The notes: generated by a model from the letters alone, not told the origin. DNA of 64,000 nt from Adiantum capillus-veneris (GCA_014529385.2 CM043950.1:75463935-75527934); one strand, 5' to 3'; counted from the stretch's first letter, positions 12,102-22,671 are shown. Numbers and translations are program-made.

Positions 12102-15100
12102 GAAGATAGTCTCCTGGAATGTGAAGGGGGTTTCTGACCCCACCAAAGCTCAAAAAGTGAGACAATGACTCTTCAACAATCTTGTAGACATAGTCAGCCT
12201 TAAGGAAATCAAAACTTCAGGTGCAGAGTAGGACCAAAGAATCAAGATAGTTCCTGACAAGACTTGGAGGCACTCTCTGCATCAAAAAGGAGCATGAGGC
12301 ACATCTCTAGGTGCTCCCCCGATTGGAAGATCAACCTAAATAAAAGTCTGAGAGGTGACCATTAGGTCTCTATCCCTATAGAGGAACCAACCCCCTGCTT
12401 AATTGTCTCGATCTATGCAGCTGGCTCTCAAAATGATAGGACCAAGCTCTGAGATTATTTGGCTCACATCAGGGAAAACTTTATCATGATGGGAGACTTC
12501 AACATGATCGAATCTACAGATGACAGATTCAAGAAAAGAGGACTCGGAGTGGCAAGCAAGGAGAAGGTAGCGTGGGACCAGCTTAAGTCTCATCTAGATC
12601 TATGAGACATAGGAACCCAAGGAGAGTTCACCTTGCAAAATTACTCTCAAGCGGAAACAGTGACTTGAAAGGTGTTATGTTAGCCTCCCGGTAGACAACC
12701 TGTTCAACACGCTCAAGGTGAAAACTAGGATGACATCTTGCTGCTCTGATCACTACCCCTTAATAGCCAATCTTGAAAACAAGGTCACCAAAATTAGAAA
12801 CCAGTGGTTCCACACTAATCCTAATCTATTCAAACTCGAGGAAGTTTAGAATATCATCAAAGGCAGTTTGGATTCAACAGTTCTCCAACCGCAGGTCATA
12901 ACCGGCTAAATCTTGGGGTCTTGCACTAAAAGAAACTTAAATTAATCTTATTAGGATAAGGAAAGAGATCACATAGATCAGAAGAAAAATAAAGGACAAT
13001 ATCTATGAAGTTCTTATCGGCCTAGAAACCTCCGCCAGCACTGACTCTAAGGATCAAGTTCAAATCACAACCCTCGGACACAAACTCGAGAGGAAGAAGA
13101 TCTTTCTCTTCTTCACTCTAAAATCTTCTTTAGGGACTGGTGGGCGGGCAAGATTGACAGACCCACCAAGGAAATGTTTAAAATCGTGAGAAAGAAACAC
13201 CAGAAAGACTCTGTCCCCTTTCACAGACTTAGGTACTGCAACTTCAGCTGAAGAGAACACAGAAGTAGCTAAAACTCACTTTTCCAATCTCTTTAGCCCC
13301 CCTGAAATAATTGATAATGGTATTATCATGACTAGGAATGAGCTCTGGAACATGGTCATTCCTTCTAATGAGTATGTGAAGCTAGACTCCAACATCTCAA
13401 TAAAGGAGATCAAGGTGGCCATTGAAGCACTAAAGCCATGCAAAACTCCAGGAATTGATGGGTGCCAGCCGAGTTCTATCAAACCTTTAAAGATATGCTA
13501 TCCCCCATCCCTTTTTCTAGTATGGGAAGAATCTTTCAAATACAAGGATCTTCCTGCTTCTATCAACACTGGAATCATCAAACTTCTTTACAAGAAAGGC
13601 CCTAAGGATTTTCTATCCAATTGGAGACCCCTCACCATGCTAACATCAGCCTATGAAATTTTTTCCAAAGCTGTTGCAAACAAGATAATGCCTTCTCTCA
13701 TGAAGTGGCTCTGTAGGGAGCAGAAAGGCTTCATCAAGGGGAGAAGAATATTGGAAGTGGTAATCTCTCTCTGGGAGGGGACTGACCATGCTAAAGAGAC
13801 TGAACATGACTATGTTTTCATCAAAATTGACTTTCACAAGGATTATGACAAATTGGAATGGTCATTTATCGTAGAAAGATTGCTGATGATGGGATTTGGT
13901 AGGACTATAGTTAGCTTTGTGGAAACCCTGCTAGGAAATATGAGAGCCAGAGTTGCAATTAATAGCGGTATCTTTGATCCGTTTAATCTCTCCATAACTA
14001 TTTGGTAAGGATGTCCCCTTTCCCCTTTACTTTTTGCAATCTCAGTAGATGGATTTAACTGCTTTGTTAAAGACCGAATGGACAAAGGGTTTATAAAAGA
14101 AATAGCACTAGTAGATGGAAAGCAGTAATGCCTATCACAATTTGTAGATGATACAAATGCAGTGTTGATCAATGAAGACTCCTCATTGATAACTTTATAG
14201 GAATGTCTGCATATCTTCTACAAAGCCTCGAGCTCCAAAATCAATCATGCCAAGACTAGGATCCGAGCAAGGAAAACACCAATCCCTAATTGGATCCTAA
14301 GTCAAGGATGTGAGATAATTCAGGATGGAACAATGTTCAGATTGTTAGGTATACCTATGGGCTTCAATGTCACATTATCCCAAAGATGGGCATGGGTTAG
14401 GGATCTACTCACCACCAACCTCAACAGATGGCTAGGATTCCAAGCCTCCATTGCAGGCAGACCCTTGGTAGTGAAGCATTTCTTAAAGGCATATGTTTTA
14501 TACTTCCTCTCTTGTTGGAGGCCACCTAATTTCCACCTCAAAGACATCACTAAGGTATGCAAAAATTTTCTTTGGTCAGGTGACCCCAATAAGAAGGGAG
14601 CAACCAAGGTAGGGTGGAAAGTGTGTTGTCTCCCAAAAGAATCTGGAGGGCTAGGGATCACATACATTACGAAATGGGTAGAAAAACTGGCTATCAAGAC
14701 CATAGTGAGAGCCCTCGAAGAGCCTGAGCAGAAGTGGGCCGCCTTACTCTTCAGACACATATCAAAGTTCTATGTCAAAGAGAACAATTCAAAGACAACA
14801 AAAAGTTGGTGAACTTTCCTTGGTTCATAATCTTTTTTGGCCCTCAGGATCTAACCTCCTCAAATCTCTGTGGGCAGCATGGAATAGACATAGAGGGCTC
14901 ATCAGAGTTGACTGGGGCAACAAACACTCTTTCCCCATTAGAAGCATAGACTCTGTATGGCTACTCATAGCCCCAATCCCACCAGTCACACAAAGAGAGT
15001 GCAAAATAGCAAGAAGAGGGTGCATCTCAGGGCATCAGAACATGGTAGGATCTATGGAAAAGGGAAGAGCATAGATGGGCTTTTGGAAAAAAAAATTGCT

Positions 15101-15514
15101 ACCTGACTTTATAGGCACGTTTTCTAGTATGTGCAATAAAATTAGAGCCGAATTCTTTTGGATCATGTGGGTTGACTGGAACAACGAAATTTTTCACCAG
15201 GCATACCTGACACCAAGTTTGAGAGAAAAAATTGTTTTGTTGATCTGTAGGCAAACCCCGAGGCAAACCAACTCAAGCTCGACAAAGTTACCCTATACAA
15301 TGCTGAGTATAAAGTCTTGCTGAACTGTTGGGAGTATTACACAAAAGATGACATCAACAAAGCTTATGAATTAATAGTCAATGGTTCGATTGACCATCTC
15401 AGAAACATGTTGGAAAAGTGTCGGGTAGAATTTGAAACTACTAGGAGGCTGTGGTGGAATGGAACTAGGCTAATGCACATTTTCGATGATACCATGAACT
15501 CGGTGCCTGTGTAA
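12102..15514 (+). pseudogene. LINE ORF2: APE endonuclease and reverse transcriptase
   Basis: The endonuclease starts with KIVSWNVKG near 12102 and keeps MMGDFNMIES near 12484 and CCSDHYPLIANL near 12737, all hallmark active-site blocks. Reverse transcriptase is clearest at 13328-14008 (PGIDGCQPS, NWRPLTMLTSAYEIFSKAVANKI, EQKGFIKGR, IKIDFHKDYDKLEW). It continues after a stop through CPLSPLLFAISVDG and the catalytic box QFVDDT (about 14137-14154). The thumb and C-terminal region follow (LGIPMGFN, NRWLGFQASIAGRPLVVKH, NFLWSG, GLGI). At least a dozen stops and several frameshifts are seen, so no function remains. Confidence 0.85.
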
Positions 15515-15702
15515 TGTATTTATCATTACGGTTGTACCTAATCTACCCGAAGGTTTGCAAGAGTCCATCTGAGTTCAATCTCCCCAATAGTACATCTAAA
15601 GCCCATGGGGGCAAAATAACTTTTGTAATTTTTCCTTATCTATTAATTTAACAAAGCCGCCTTTTATCGAGAAAAGAAAAAGAAAAAAGAAAAGAAAATG
15701 GA

Positions 15703-15970
15703 TCTATCTCGTTTGAGTGCAATTAAGTATGAAACAACAATCATGTTGAAGAATAGGTGCATCTTGTTTGAAATGGGATGCAAGGAAGTGTTGGTTTACG
15801 GATTAAAAAGCTTAGTTATAACAATATCAATTTGAAACTTATGATGCATTAAACAAGGCTTGCGAACTCTCAAACGCTAGAGGATCAAAAGAAGGTAGGG
15901 ATTCTCATCGAGAATCTCATGCAAGGTGGAGACCAAACTATGTTTACACCTTCAATGCAATTTCATGATT
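15703..15970. other. No recognisable content
   Basis: AT-rich DNA between the LINE tail and the LTR-like region that follows. No motif found. Confidence 0.4.
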
Positions 15971-16143
15971 CATGGGGACTGAAGTACATATGGCTTTGGA
16001 GAATTATGCTAGCTATTTGTGAGAGGTTTGAGGCCTGATTTGAGTTGGAATTTGAGGTCAAAAGACCAAAAACATTTGATGATGTATAAAAGGTTGCAAT
16101 ACTATGGTGTGCACGAGTGAGAGAGTAGATACGAAAAAATGAG

Positions 16144-16237
16144 CGTGCCTTTCCCAAGAGAGAGCACCTCCTTATATTAGGAACAAAGGAGGGTGCCTTT
16201 TCTAAGAGAGAGCACCTCCTTATATTAGGAACAAAGG
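16144..16237 (-). repeat. 47-bp tandem duplication containing the LTR TATA box
   Basis: Two adjacent copies of a unit running from GTGCCTTT to AACAAAGG, each containing CACCTCCTTATATTAGGAAC (minus strand CTAATATAAGGAG). The related LTR at 21046-21377 has a single copy on the same strand, so the duplication is derived. Confidence 0.8.
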
Positions 16238-16365
16238 CTACATGCCAAGATGGCTACACATCAAGAACTACTAAGTGTCCTCCCACAGTGGTCGGACACA
16301 CAAACACCACACCTCCCCCCTTAGGGAAAAAAATATAGACATCCTTTTATAATCTTGCGTTAAGA

Positions 16366-16525
16366 ATGGACTCGACAAGAGGGATCAACTCTGACGCATT
16401 ATCTAGAGGGAGTGATCATACAACGGCTTAGGGACTTGTGCTAAGAATGGACTTGACAAGAGGGATGAGACTCGACAAGAGGGATGAACTCCGACGCCTT
16501 ATCTGGGAGGAGTGATCATACAACG
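16366..16525. repeat. Imperfect tandem duplication of about 75-80 bp
   Basis: The phrase from AATGGACTCGACAAGAGGGAT to GAGTGATCATACAACGGCTT occurs at 16366 and again from about 16446, with small differences and a short internal partial repeat (GACTCGACAAGAGGGATGA). Confidence 0.75.
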
Positions 16526-16549
16526 GCTTAGGGACTTGGGACGGGACTT

Positions 16550-16690
16550 GGGGACTAGACTTGTCATCATGCTGATCATCATCAAGGCATGGAGCTTGGG
16601 GACTAGACTTGTCATCATGCTGATCATCATCAAGGCACCGAACTTGGGGACTAGACTTATCATCATGCCGATCATGATCAAGGCATGGAA
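16550..16690. repeat. 46-bp minisatellite, three copies
   Basis: The unit is CTTGGGGACTAGACTTGTCA plus TCATGCTGATCATCATCAAG and a short linker, repeated three times with few changes (GATCATGATC in the last). The sister element at 19133-21377 has one degenerate unit near 19430. Confidence 0.85.
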
Positions 16691-16929
16691 CTCATACATT
16701 TCACTTATGCAAACATTAGATTGCTATCCCAATGTAATGGACACAACGAGGAAGAGATAATTGAGGATTGGGCATGATGTTTTGCAACGTACATCCATTT
16801 CCATAAGGGGCTTAGTGAGCTTGAGTTGATGCTTTACTGAGCACAAACTATTTCTAAGAGATAAATGGAACAAGTGTTCAAAGAAACTAGTAGTGAGTTA
16901 AGGCACCCATACAGTGGTTGTAGTAAGGC

Positions 16930-17683
16930 TTGCAAGAAATAACCTTGATGTAAACCCTCAATTAATCAGAATATTTCTATCTTGCGTGGGGTTTAAATTG
17001 CACCTTCTGATAAAAAACCACCGACACTAACTCCTCCCACGTAATAATACTTAGTCATCCACTTGTAATCAATGGAGAATAGAAACTCAAGTACAATGAA
17101 CATAACTGGGGCATTGAATAAATGGATGTTCTCTGAGGCAATGTTTTTCCCCAACCGAAGTAGATCTTGTTACTTATGACATGAGAACGTTTTGGATACC
17201 AAATGCAAAAACATGATTTTAAAAATGCAAAGACTAGAAGGATGAAAAGGGATGTGCAAAGTGCACGATTGGCTCTCATTGGTGAAACAAGCAGAGGCAA
17301 GTTTTTAGACCTACGAAAAGCTGGACGATACTCCTTCTCCCCTCAAAATGGCTCATCTTCCAACCTACTTTTCAATGTGAAGGGTGAGGAACGTTCTTGA
17401 AGGCACAACCGGCAAGCAACGAGAACCAATGGTAAGAAATAGTTGCCTTTGGTAATTGTGGATGCGATGAGGATGGAGGATTGAAAAAGATGAGTTTTGT
17501 CGGTGGTCCGATATGGAGACCTCCCCCTATTCAAAAGGCGAGTTGACCATCATTTTTACATCCTAGCTAAAAATGATAGCTCGCATTGATAAATATGGGC
17601 CCTCGATTGCCTGTGAACACTCTCTTTAAATAGGCTTAGTATAATTTTCCTTTATTACAATAGCTGGAAATATTACATTTAGG
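16930..17683. repeat. R1 fragment
   Basis: It matches the middle part of other R1 copies (for example 5720-6330 and 34070-34620). It begins within the CTCAATTAATCAGAA landmark and breaks off near 17620, where a short unrelated stretch leads to the start of the next R1 copy. Confidence 0.65.
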
Positions 17684-18112
17684 AGGCATGTCATATTGGT
17701 GTCAATTTGATAGTTTAGGCACATTGTTGTGGTTGGCGACCACTGCTACTAGCATGATTTTGTTGATGTGGTTTACATTAATATGGAATTGGATTTGGTT
17801 CTTCATGATGATGACATTGATTATGGATTTGGAATTGATCTTGGAAATTGGATGATAATTGTGACCAATGATACCTTGATACATTGGGATGTGACATACA
17901 TTGCTTATCCTAATGGTATGGGATAATAGAATATTTGAAGAAGAAACTCATCCATTCTGTGCTGAAGAAGTCAATAAGGAAAATCATGCCACCATTTTCT
18001 TTCCATCAAAAACTCTACTATGTACATGTATTTTCCATTTGTGATGAGTATCGACACTGGTTCACATATGTAGTAGCAAATCTAACATGCTTAAGGTTCA
18101 GAGAGTAAGAGT
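17684..18112. repeat. R1 copy, first segment (before solo LTR)
   Basis: It starts at the R1 landmark CATGTCATATTGGTGTCAAT and aligns with 2382-2690 and 35383-35800. The same R1 copy resumes at 18371 and again at 21378. Confidence 0.75.
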
Positions 18113-18370
18113 TGTGAGGTTTTCAAGCCCAACTGCCCCATGGGAACACCACTTATCGCATGCAAGTAAACCTGTAGTTAACTTTTGAGTTTGCATGGTG
18201 GCAAGGAAAATCCTTTATACTGTAAAGTTCTATACACAGGCAATATCAATCAAGAATATAGCGTGTATCTTGTTGTACCGAGTCTCTCTCTCTCCATCTT
18301 GTTTTGCACTCTCTCTTTCACTCACCATGGCTCCACATTGGCTACGTCCTCCCTAGCCCTATTCCTAACA
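18113..18370 (+). mobile_element. Solo LTR
   Basis: The 258-bp segment starts TGTGAGGTTTTC and ends TTCCTAACA, and is flanked by AGAGT on both sides (18108-18112 and 18371-18375). The uninterrupted site is present at about 2684-2695 (GAGAGTAAGAGTATTG) in another R1 copy. It is related to the LTR at 1307-1571. No internal domain remains, as expected after LTR-LTR recombination. The orientation is assigned from that related LTR, whose polypurine tract places it on the plus strand. Confidence 0.85.
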
Positions 18371-19132
18371 AGAGTATCGACATTGGTTCACATATGTGGT
18401 AGAAAATATAACATGCTTAAGCTTCAGGAAGTAACCCATATCCATTTGGGTATCTCCACCATCCATGCTGTATCAAAATGGAGCATAATTTTTCTCTGCT
18501 TGAATGTCGCCACTATCCTTGGGGACACCATGTAACATCTTTTCCGAATTAATTTTCTTGGGACAAACATGAAGGAAGAGAGTCAAGTTGGTACAAGAGG
18601 CACACAACTATACCCTGTCTAACTTTGGATCCAAAGAATTTTTTATTTTTTTTTCACATTGTGCTCATCAAAATACAACCACCATGCCAAGTCTGCAAAG
18701 CTCACACACTAACAAGATGTGGTACCCAAGACGAGGCACATATGAAGCATGGGAGATATACTTTTCCCCTTTTCCATCTACAATAAGCACCATAGCCCCC
18801 TCATTGTGCACATGAGCCACTGATCTCTCTTCGAATATAACTCCTATTTTGTAAAGTCTCATATTGTACATTAGTCCACGAGAAGAAATCATGTGCTTAA
18901 CAATACCACTGTTTACTTTTGAGTCTCTAGAATTAAGGAAAGTAAAATGCTCCTTCTACTCCTAAGGTATATGACACTATGGGAACATGACTCACCTAAT
19001 CTAACCTTTTGTTTTCCTTTAAGTTCTCTTGCCATAGTCTCAATTAATCAGAAGATTTCAATCTCATGAGGGGTTTGAATAGCTCCTCCCGATAAAAAAC
19101 AATCGACACGAACTCCTCTGAGATAATAATAT
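18371..19132. repeat. R1 copy, second segment
   Basis: It continues the R1 copy after the solo LTR and aligns with 2688-3450 and 33335-34070. The minus strand preserves a 74-codon frame (18668-18892) including VDGKGEKYISH and YVPRLGYHILL, the best-conserved peptide block of R1. Confidence 0.7.
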
Positions 19133-19281
19133 TGTAAAGTGCACGGGAGGACGGAACCAAATTGAGTTTGCCTCTTTGATGAGAGTGCACCTCCTTATAT
19201 TATGCTAGAGAGTTGGTTACAACCATAACGTGTCCGACCACACTAGGTGGCCGGACTCTACTTGCACGACCACACACCACA
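19133..19281 (-). repeat. 3' LTR of the small element (short form, 149 bp)
   Basis: It matches the first 141 bp of the right LTR closely, then jumps to the last bases (CACACCACA). It lacks the roughly 183-bp stretch present in the right LTR between two TGCAYGACCA repeats. Confidence 0.8.
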
Positions 19282-19604
19282 CCTCCCCCCTTTGGGAGAA
19301 AAAAGATGGACATCTTTTTTACAATCTGAGCTGAGAATGGACTCGACAGGAACGGATGAACTCCAACGCTTCATCCGGGGGGAATGATCATACAACTGCT
19401 TAAGGGCTAGGGACTGAACTTTGGGACTAGAATCATCATCATGCCGACATCGTCAACGCATGGAACTCATACATCTCGCTTGTGCAAACATTAGGTGGCT
19501 ATCCCACTTAAATGGACAAGACGAGGAAGGACTGAGGCGTGGAGGCGGTATTTTTGGGACATACATCCATCTCTATAAGGGGTTTGGTGGGCTTGACTTG
19601 ATGC

Positions 19605-20270
19605 TTAATTGAATGGGAAAAAAAACTCGCTAGAAAGAGTGAGAAATTGAAGAAGAAAACTAGAACTTTGCAATAAAAACCAATTAACTAAAAGTGAGAA
19701 GGGAGAAAAATTGTTGTGAGTCTGCATCTCTTGACTTCTCTCGTCGACAAGAAGCACCTTTATAGTGATGCTACAGCAACTCAATTTGCTAACCAGAAAT
19801 CTTCCACCCATAGAATACTGGAATGAGGACTTTTGTGTTTTCCATTGGACTGGTCTCGACACCTTGAACTGCGACATTCCTGTCTTATAACTTGCCTTGT
19901 GAAGAGCCTTGATTGCCACTGAAGAGCCATCTCTTAACACCCTTTTATACACGACAGAGTGCCCTGCTCTTTTGCCTAGTAAGTTCTTGACCGAGAAGAA
20001 ATTGGTGGCCACCTCAAGCTCCTCCAAATCATACTGGAGACTCTGGTGAGAACCATTGAAGAAGACCACTCTGCTGAAAGAGCCAAACGAGAGTGACCCA
20101 TGATGGATAGCATTTGCAGCTCCTGAGGAAGATGCAAGGTGGGTCTCCAAGTGAGGCTTGTGGACCTTGTAAGTAGAGTTAAAGACACCTACACTGGAAG
20201 GCTTCAACGTCTTTGACGAGAAAGCCCCACCTAGTTTTGAGTGGTCACTCACTTGGAAGGCACTGCTCAT
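19605..20270 (-). pseudogene. LRR receptor-like kinase fragment inside LTR element
   Basis: A 221-codon frame starts with ATG at 20270. Residues 1-79 are Ser-rich and resemble the juxtamembrane linker of a receptor kinase. Residues 80-137 (YDLEELEVATNFFSVKNLLG, then VVYKRVLRDGSSVAIKALHK) are a clear kinase N-lobe start: the ATNFFS lead-in, a degraded glycine loop (GKRAGHSVVYK) and the ATP-binding Lys in VAIK. From memory the closest relatives are plant LRR kinases of the At5g51560 type (FNLEEVESAT...VAIKSI). Homology stops at about 137; the last 84 residues are unrelated and the frame ends just inside the element. No C-lobe or catalytic HRD/DFG motif is present. A role as a truncated protein is possible but unsupported. 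Confidence 0.65.
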
Positions 20271-20830
20271 TGGTTGGCCATGGCGAGGGGAGCTTAGAGG
20301 CAGGAGAGGATAGATGGATACACAGGGAACTGCAGCCGATTTGCAAACGTAAAAGGATACGTGTAAAAGGACTTGATGAATAAGCTGATCCCGTGCGGCC
20401 TGATCGAATAGGGCTCCGCGTGTTGTGGACAGTAGCTATGAGAGGGTTCGTGCACATCTGCTTCCAGCCAAGAACTTGCTGGCTTGGCTTCGGCTCAGAG
20501 AAGAACACCAGCTTTGGCAACAGGCTTGCCTACTTCTGCTGGAACACACGTACGTCGAGTAGCCAAAGCCTGCAGTCAGATGATGAGCGACAGCATGGGA
20601 GAAAGCTAGGGTTAGGTGCACGCGATGGCTTTTGCTCTCTATCCAGTGTCAAGCACGTTGTCTTGAGCTCCACCTAGAGCTTGCTATGGAAGATGAGAGC
20701 TTTCAGTGACGAAGCTGACTGACCGAGGAGTTGTGTCGGCCTGGCGCTGGTTACAGAGGGAGCGTGCATCAAGTTGTTAAATGCAACAGTAGCACTTGTG
20801 TTTAGAGGTCGCCAACCAGTAGAGCAAGAA

Positions 20831-20864
<34 letters not shown>

Positions 20865-21045
20865 TGCAGAGGAAACGATAAGCAACACCTAGAAAGTATG
20901 GCTTGACAGTAGTTACATGATTACAAAGGCAAGCCTAAGCTAGTTAGGCTAGTCCGGCTCTAAGGTGAACGCCATCGCCCGTGCAGTGTGCAGCAAGAAG
21001 TGAAAGAAATAACAATCAAGAAATGTTGCCCGCCTCCTCCACCAA
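20271..21045 (-). other. Internal region of the small LTR element
   Basis: GC-richer DNA between the kinase frame and the 5' LTR. Several short open frames exist without recognisable product. It may hold more of the captured gene, such as its 5' untranslated part, but I cannot show it. Confidence 0.4.
20831..20863. repeat. (G)33 homopolymer
   Basis: Thirty-three consecutive G bases on the plus strand within the small LTR element. Such a run can form G-quadruplexes and is also a place where assemblies and polymerases slip, so its true length is uncertain. Confidence 0.9.
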
Positions 21046-21377
21046 TGTAAAGTGCACGGGAGGACGGAACCAAACTGAGTCTGCCTCTTTGATGAGAGTG
21101 CACCTCCTTATATTATGCTAGAGAGTTGGTTACAACCATAACGTGTCCGACCACACTAGGTGGCCGGACCCTACTTGCACGACCATGTGGTGTGTGGTCA
21201 TGCAGGTAGATGGGGTGTGTGTGTCCGACCAATGTGGGAGGACATTGGTTGTCTACTTGTGTTCTTGGCATAAGCCTATCTTGGCATGTACGCAATACCT
21301 TTAATATAAGGAGATGCCTATCGATCTGGAGGGCATACTCATTTTGGGCCTAATCTCTTGCATGACCACACACCACA
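21046..21377 (-). repeat. 5' LTR of the small element (long form, 332 bp)
   Basis: The first 141 bp match the other LTR. The rest (21186-21377) is bounded by 19-bp perfect inverted repeats (TGTGGTGTGTGGTCATGCA and its complement). Read in reverse, its interior resembles the LTR at 16230-16310 (CTCCTTATATTA, CATGCCAAGAT, GGTCGGACACAC). The LTR therefore contains an inverted copy of a related LTR, giving TATA-like sites on both strands. Confidence 0.7.
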
Positions 21378-22134
21378 ATATTTAGTCGTCCACTTGTAAT
21401 CAGTGGAGAATAGAAACTCAAGTACAGTGACCAAAACTTGGGCATTAAATAAATGGTTGTTCTCCAAGGTAGTGTTTTATCCGAACCGAAGTAGATCTTG
21501 TTACTTATGACATGAGAACTTTTTGGCTACCATATGCAAAAGCATTATTTTAAAAATGGAAAGATTGGAGGGATGAAAGGGACGTGCAAAGTGCATGATC
21601 GGCTCTCATTGGTGAAACAAGCAGAGACAAGTTTTCAGACCTGCTAAAAGCTACAAGTTTTCAGACCTGCTAAAAGCTGGATGATACTCCTTCCCCCCTC
21701 GGGATGGTTAGTCTACCAACCTACTTTTCAACGTAAAGTATGAGGAACGACCTTGAGGGCACAACTAGCAAGCAACAAGAACCAGTGGTAAGCAATAGTT
21801 GCCTCTGGTAATTGTGAATGCGATGAGGATGGAGGTTTGGAAAAGATGAGTTCTGCCAGGTGGTTTGGTATGGAGACTTCCCCCAATTCAAAAGGCAAGC
21901 TGACCATAATTTTTACATCCCAACTAAAAATGAAAACCCGCATTGATAAATATGGGCCCTCGATCGTTTGTGACCACGATGTGTCTTAATCACAAATTTC
22001 TCCTTATGGTACGTTATAGACAGAGTAATTAAGAGTTGGGTCGCACACAGGGGAACCAGGGGAAAGGTGGAGTCAATCCTAAAAGAAATCCAACTCTAAG
22101 TCACTATTGATAATGATTGATTGCAAAGCGAGAG

Positions 22135-22189
<55 letters not shown>

Positions 22190-22332
22190 AAGCCCACGTC
22201 TGCGTGTCTACCATAGAAGAAGATTTAAGCTAGTGTACGCATCTGTGAATCTCAACGCGGGTATAACCTTTGAATGTAAGCTTTGATGTTGTTTGATGTT
22301 TTTTCTCAAATATCATTTCCCCGAAGGTCCTA
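21378..22332. repeat. R1 copy, third segment
   Basis: It continues the R1 copy after the small element and aligns with 34070-35030. It is cut at about 22332 (after GAAGGTCCTAT) by the truncated LTR of the Tnt1-like element. A 26-bp tandem duplication (AAGTTTTCAGACCTGCTAAA unit) lies at 21629-21680. Confidence 0.75.
22136..22187. repeat. (CT)26 microsatellite inside R1
   Basis: Same flanks and position within R1 as the tracts at 4175, 6561, 34802 and 45327. Confidence 0.95.
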
Positions 22333-22608
22333 TATCCTTTTTCGACCACCGGCCACCGGCCATTGACTTCCAACCACCGGCCATCGGCCAACCGACCGGT
22401 TGTTTTCCGACCACCTTCCGGCCGCCGTCCGGCCATAATATTGCGGCAAAAAGGAATATTCCGGCCCCTGATTCTTGTCCGTGAAAATTTTGGTTTCCCA
22501 TGAGTGATTTTCCTTCACGCACGATGGCTTCTCCTCATAATGGGGGCTTACAAATGTGCGGTTTTACCACAGAAAATTACAAGGGTAAATCAGGCTCCAT
22601 ACTTAACA
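22333..22608 (-). repeat. 3' LTR of the Tnt1-like element, truncated
   Basis: It matches 26950-27218 of the 5' LTR (CGGCCACCGGCC repeats, GAATATTCCGGCCC, CATAATGGGGGC). The left part is missing and R1 sequence abuts directly. Confidence 0.85.
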
Positions 22609-22619
22609 ATCTCCCACTT
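22609..22619 (-). promoter_or_regulatory. Polypurine tract of the Tnt1-like element
   Basis: The minus strand reads AAGTGGGAGAT immediately before the LTR start TGTTAAG. This is the usual plus-strand priming site for Tork-type elements. Confidence 0.8.
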
Positions 22620-22671
22620 GGAGACTGATCTCCAAACCAAACCGGTGACTACTTTCCATTCTGGCTTCTTA

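Larger units (their letters stand above)
10409..15702 (+). mobile_element. L1-type LINE (non-LTR retrotransposon), dead
   Basis: The order along the plus strand is ORF1 with a decayed zinc knuckle, an APE-type endonuclease, reverse transcriptase and a C-terminal region, then a 3' untranslated stretch ending in an A-rich tail (about 15674-15702, AAAAG units). Both frames carry many stops. The 5' boundary is uncertain; the copy could be near full length. The A-rich tail and gene order are diagnostic of plant L1 elements. Confidence 0.85.
15971..16900 (-). mobile_element. Partial non-autonomous LTR element (relative of the 19133-21377 element)
   Basis: The stretch 16260-16860 aligns in the same order with 19240-19610: the CCACACCTCCCCCC block, then the 'AATGGACTCGACA' region, the CATCATCATGC region, and the CATACATC.ATAAGGGG region. 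The minus strand reads a polypurine tract at 16312-16330 followed by an LTR start, TGTGGTGTTTGTGTG, at 16311 running leftward. The other LTR end (somewhere near 15971-16100) and the partner LTR were not located. No coding frame was found. Confidence 0.6.
19133..21377 (-). mobile_element. Complete small non-autonomous LTR element with captured kinase fragment
   Basis: The 2,245-bp element has TG...CA termini, a left LTR at 19133-19281 and a right LTR at 21046-21377. The flanks carry ATAT (or AATAT) on both sides: 19129-19132 and 21378-21381. The empty site TAATAATATTTAGTCG is present in other R1 copies near 34068 and 44590. The minus strand reads a polypurine tract (CCCAAAGGGGGGAGG, just right of 19281) before the 3' LTR, so the element is transcribed leftward. 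It encodes no gag or pol; instead it carries a receptor-kinase gene fragment and a 33-base G homopolymer. The size and content fit a TRIM/LARD-type element that transduced host sequence. Confidence 0.75.
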
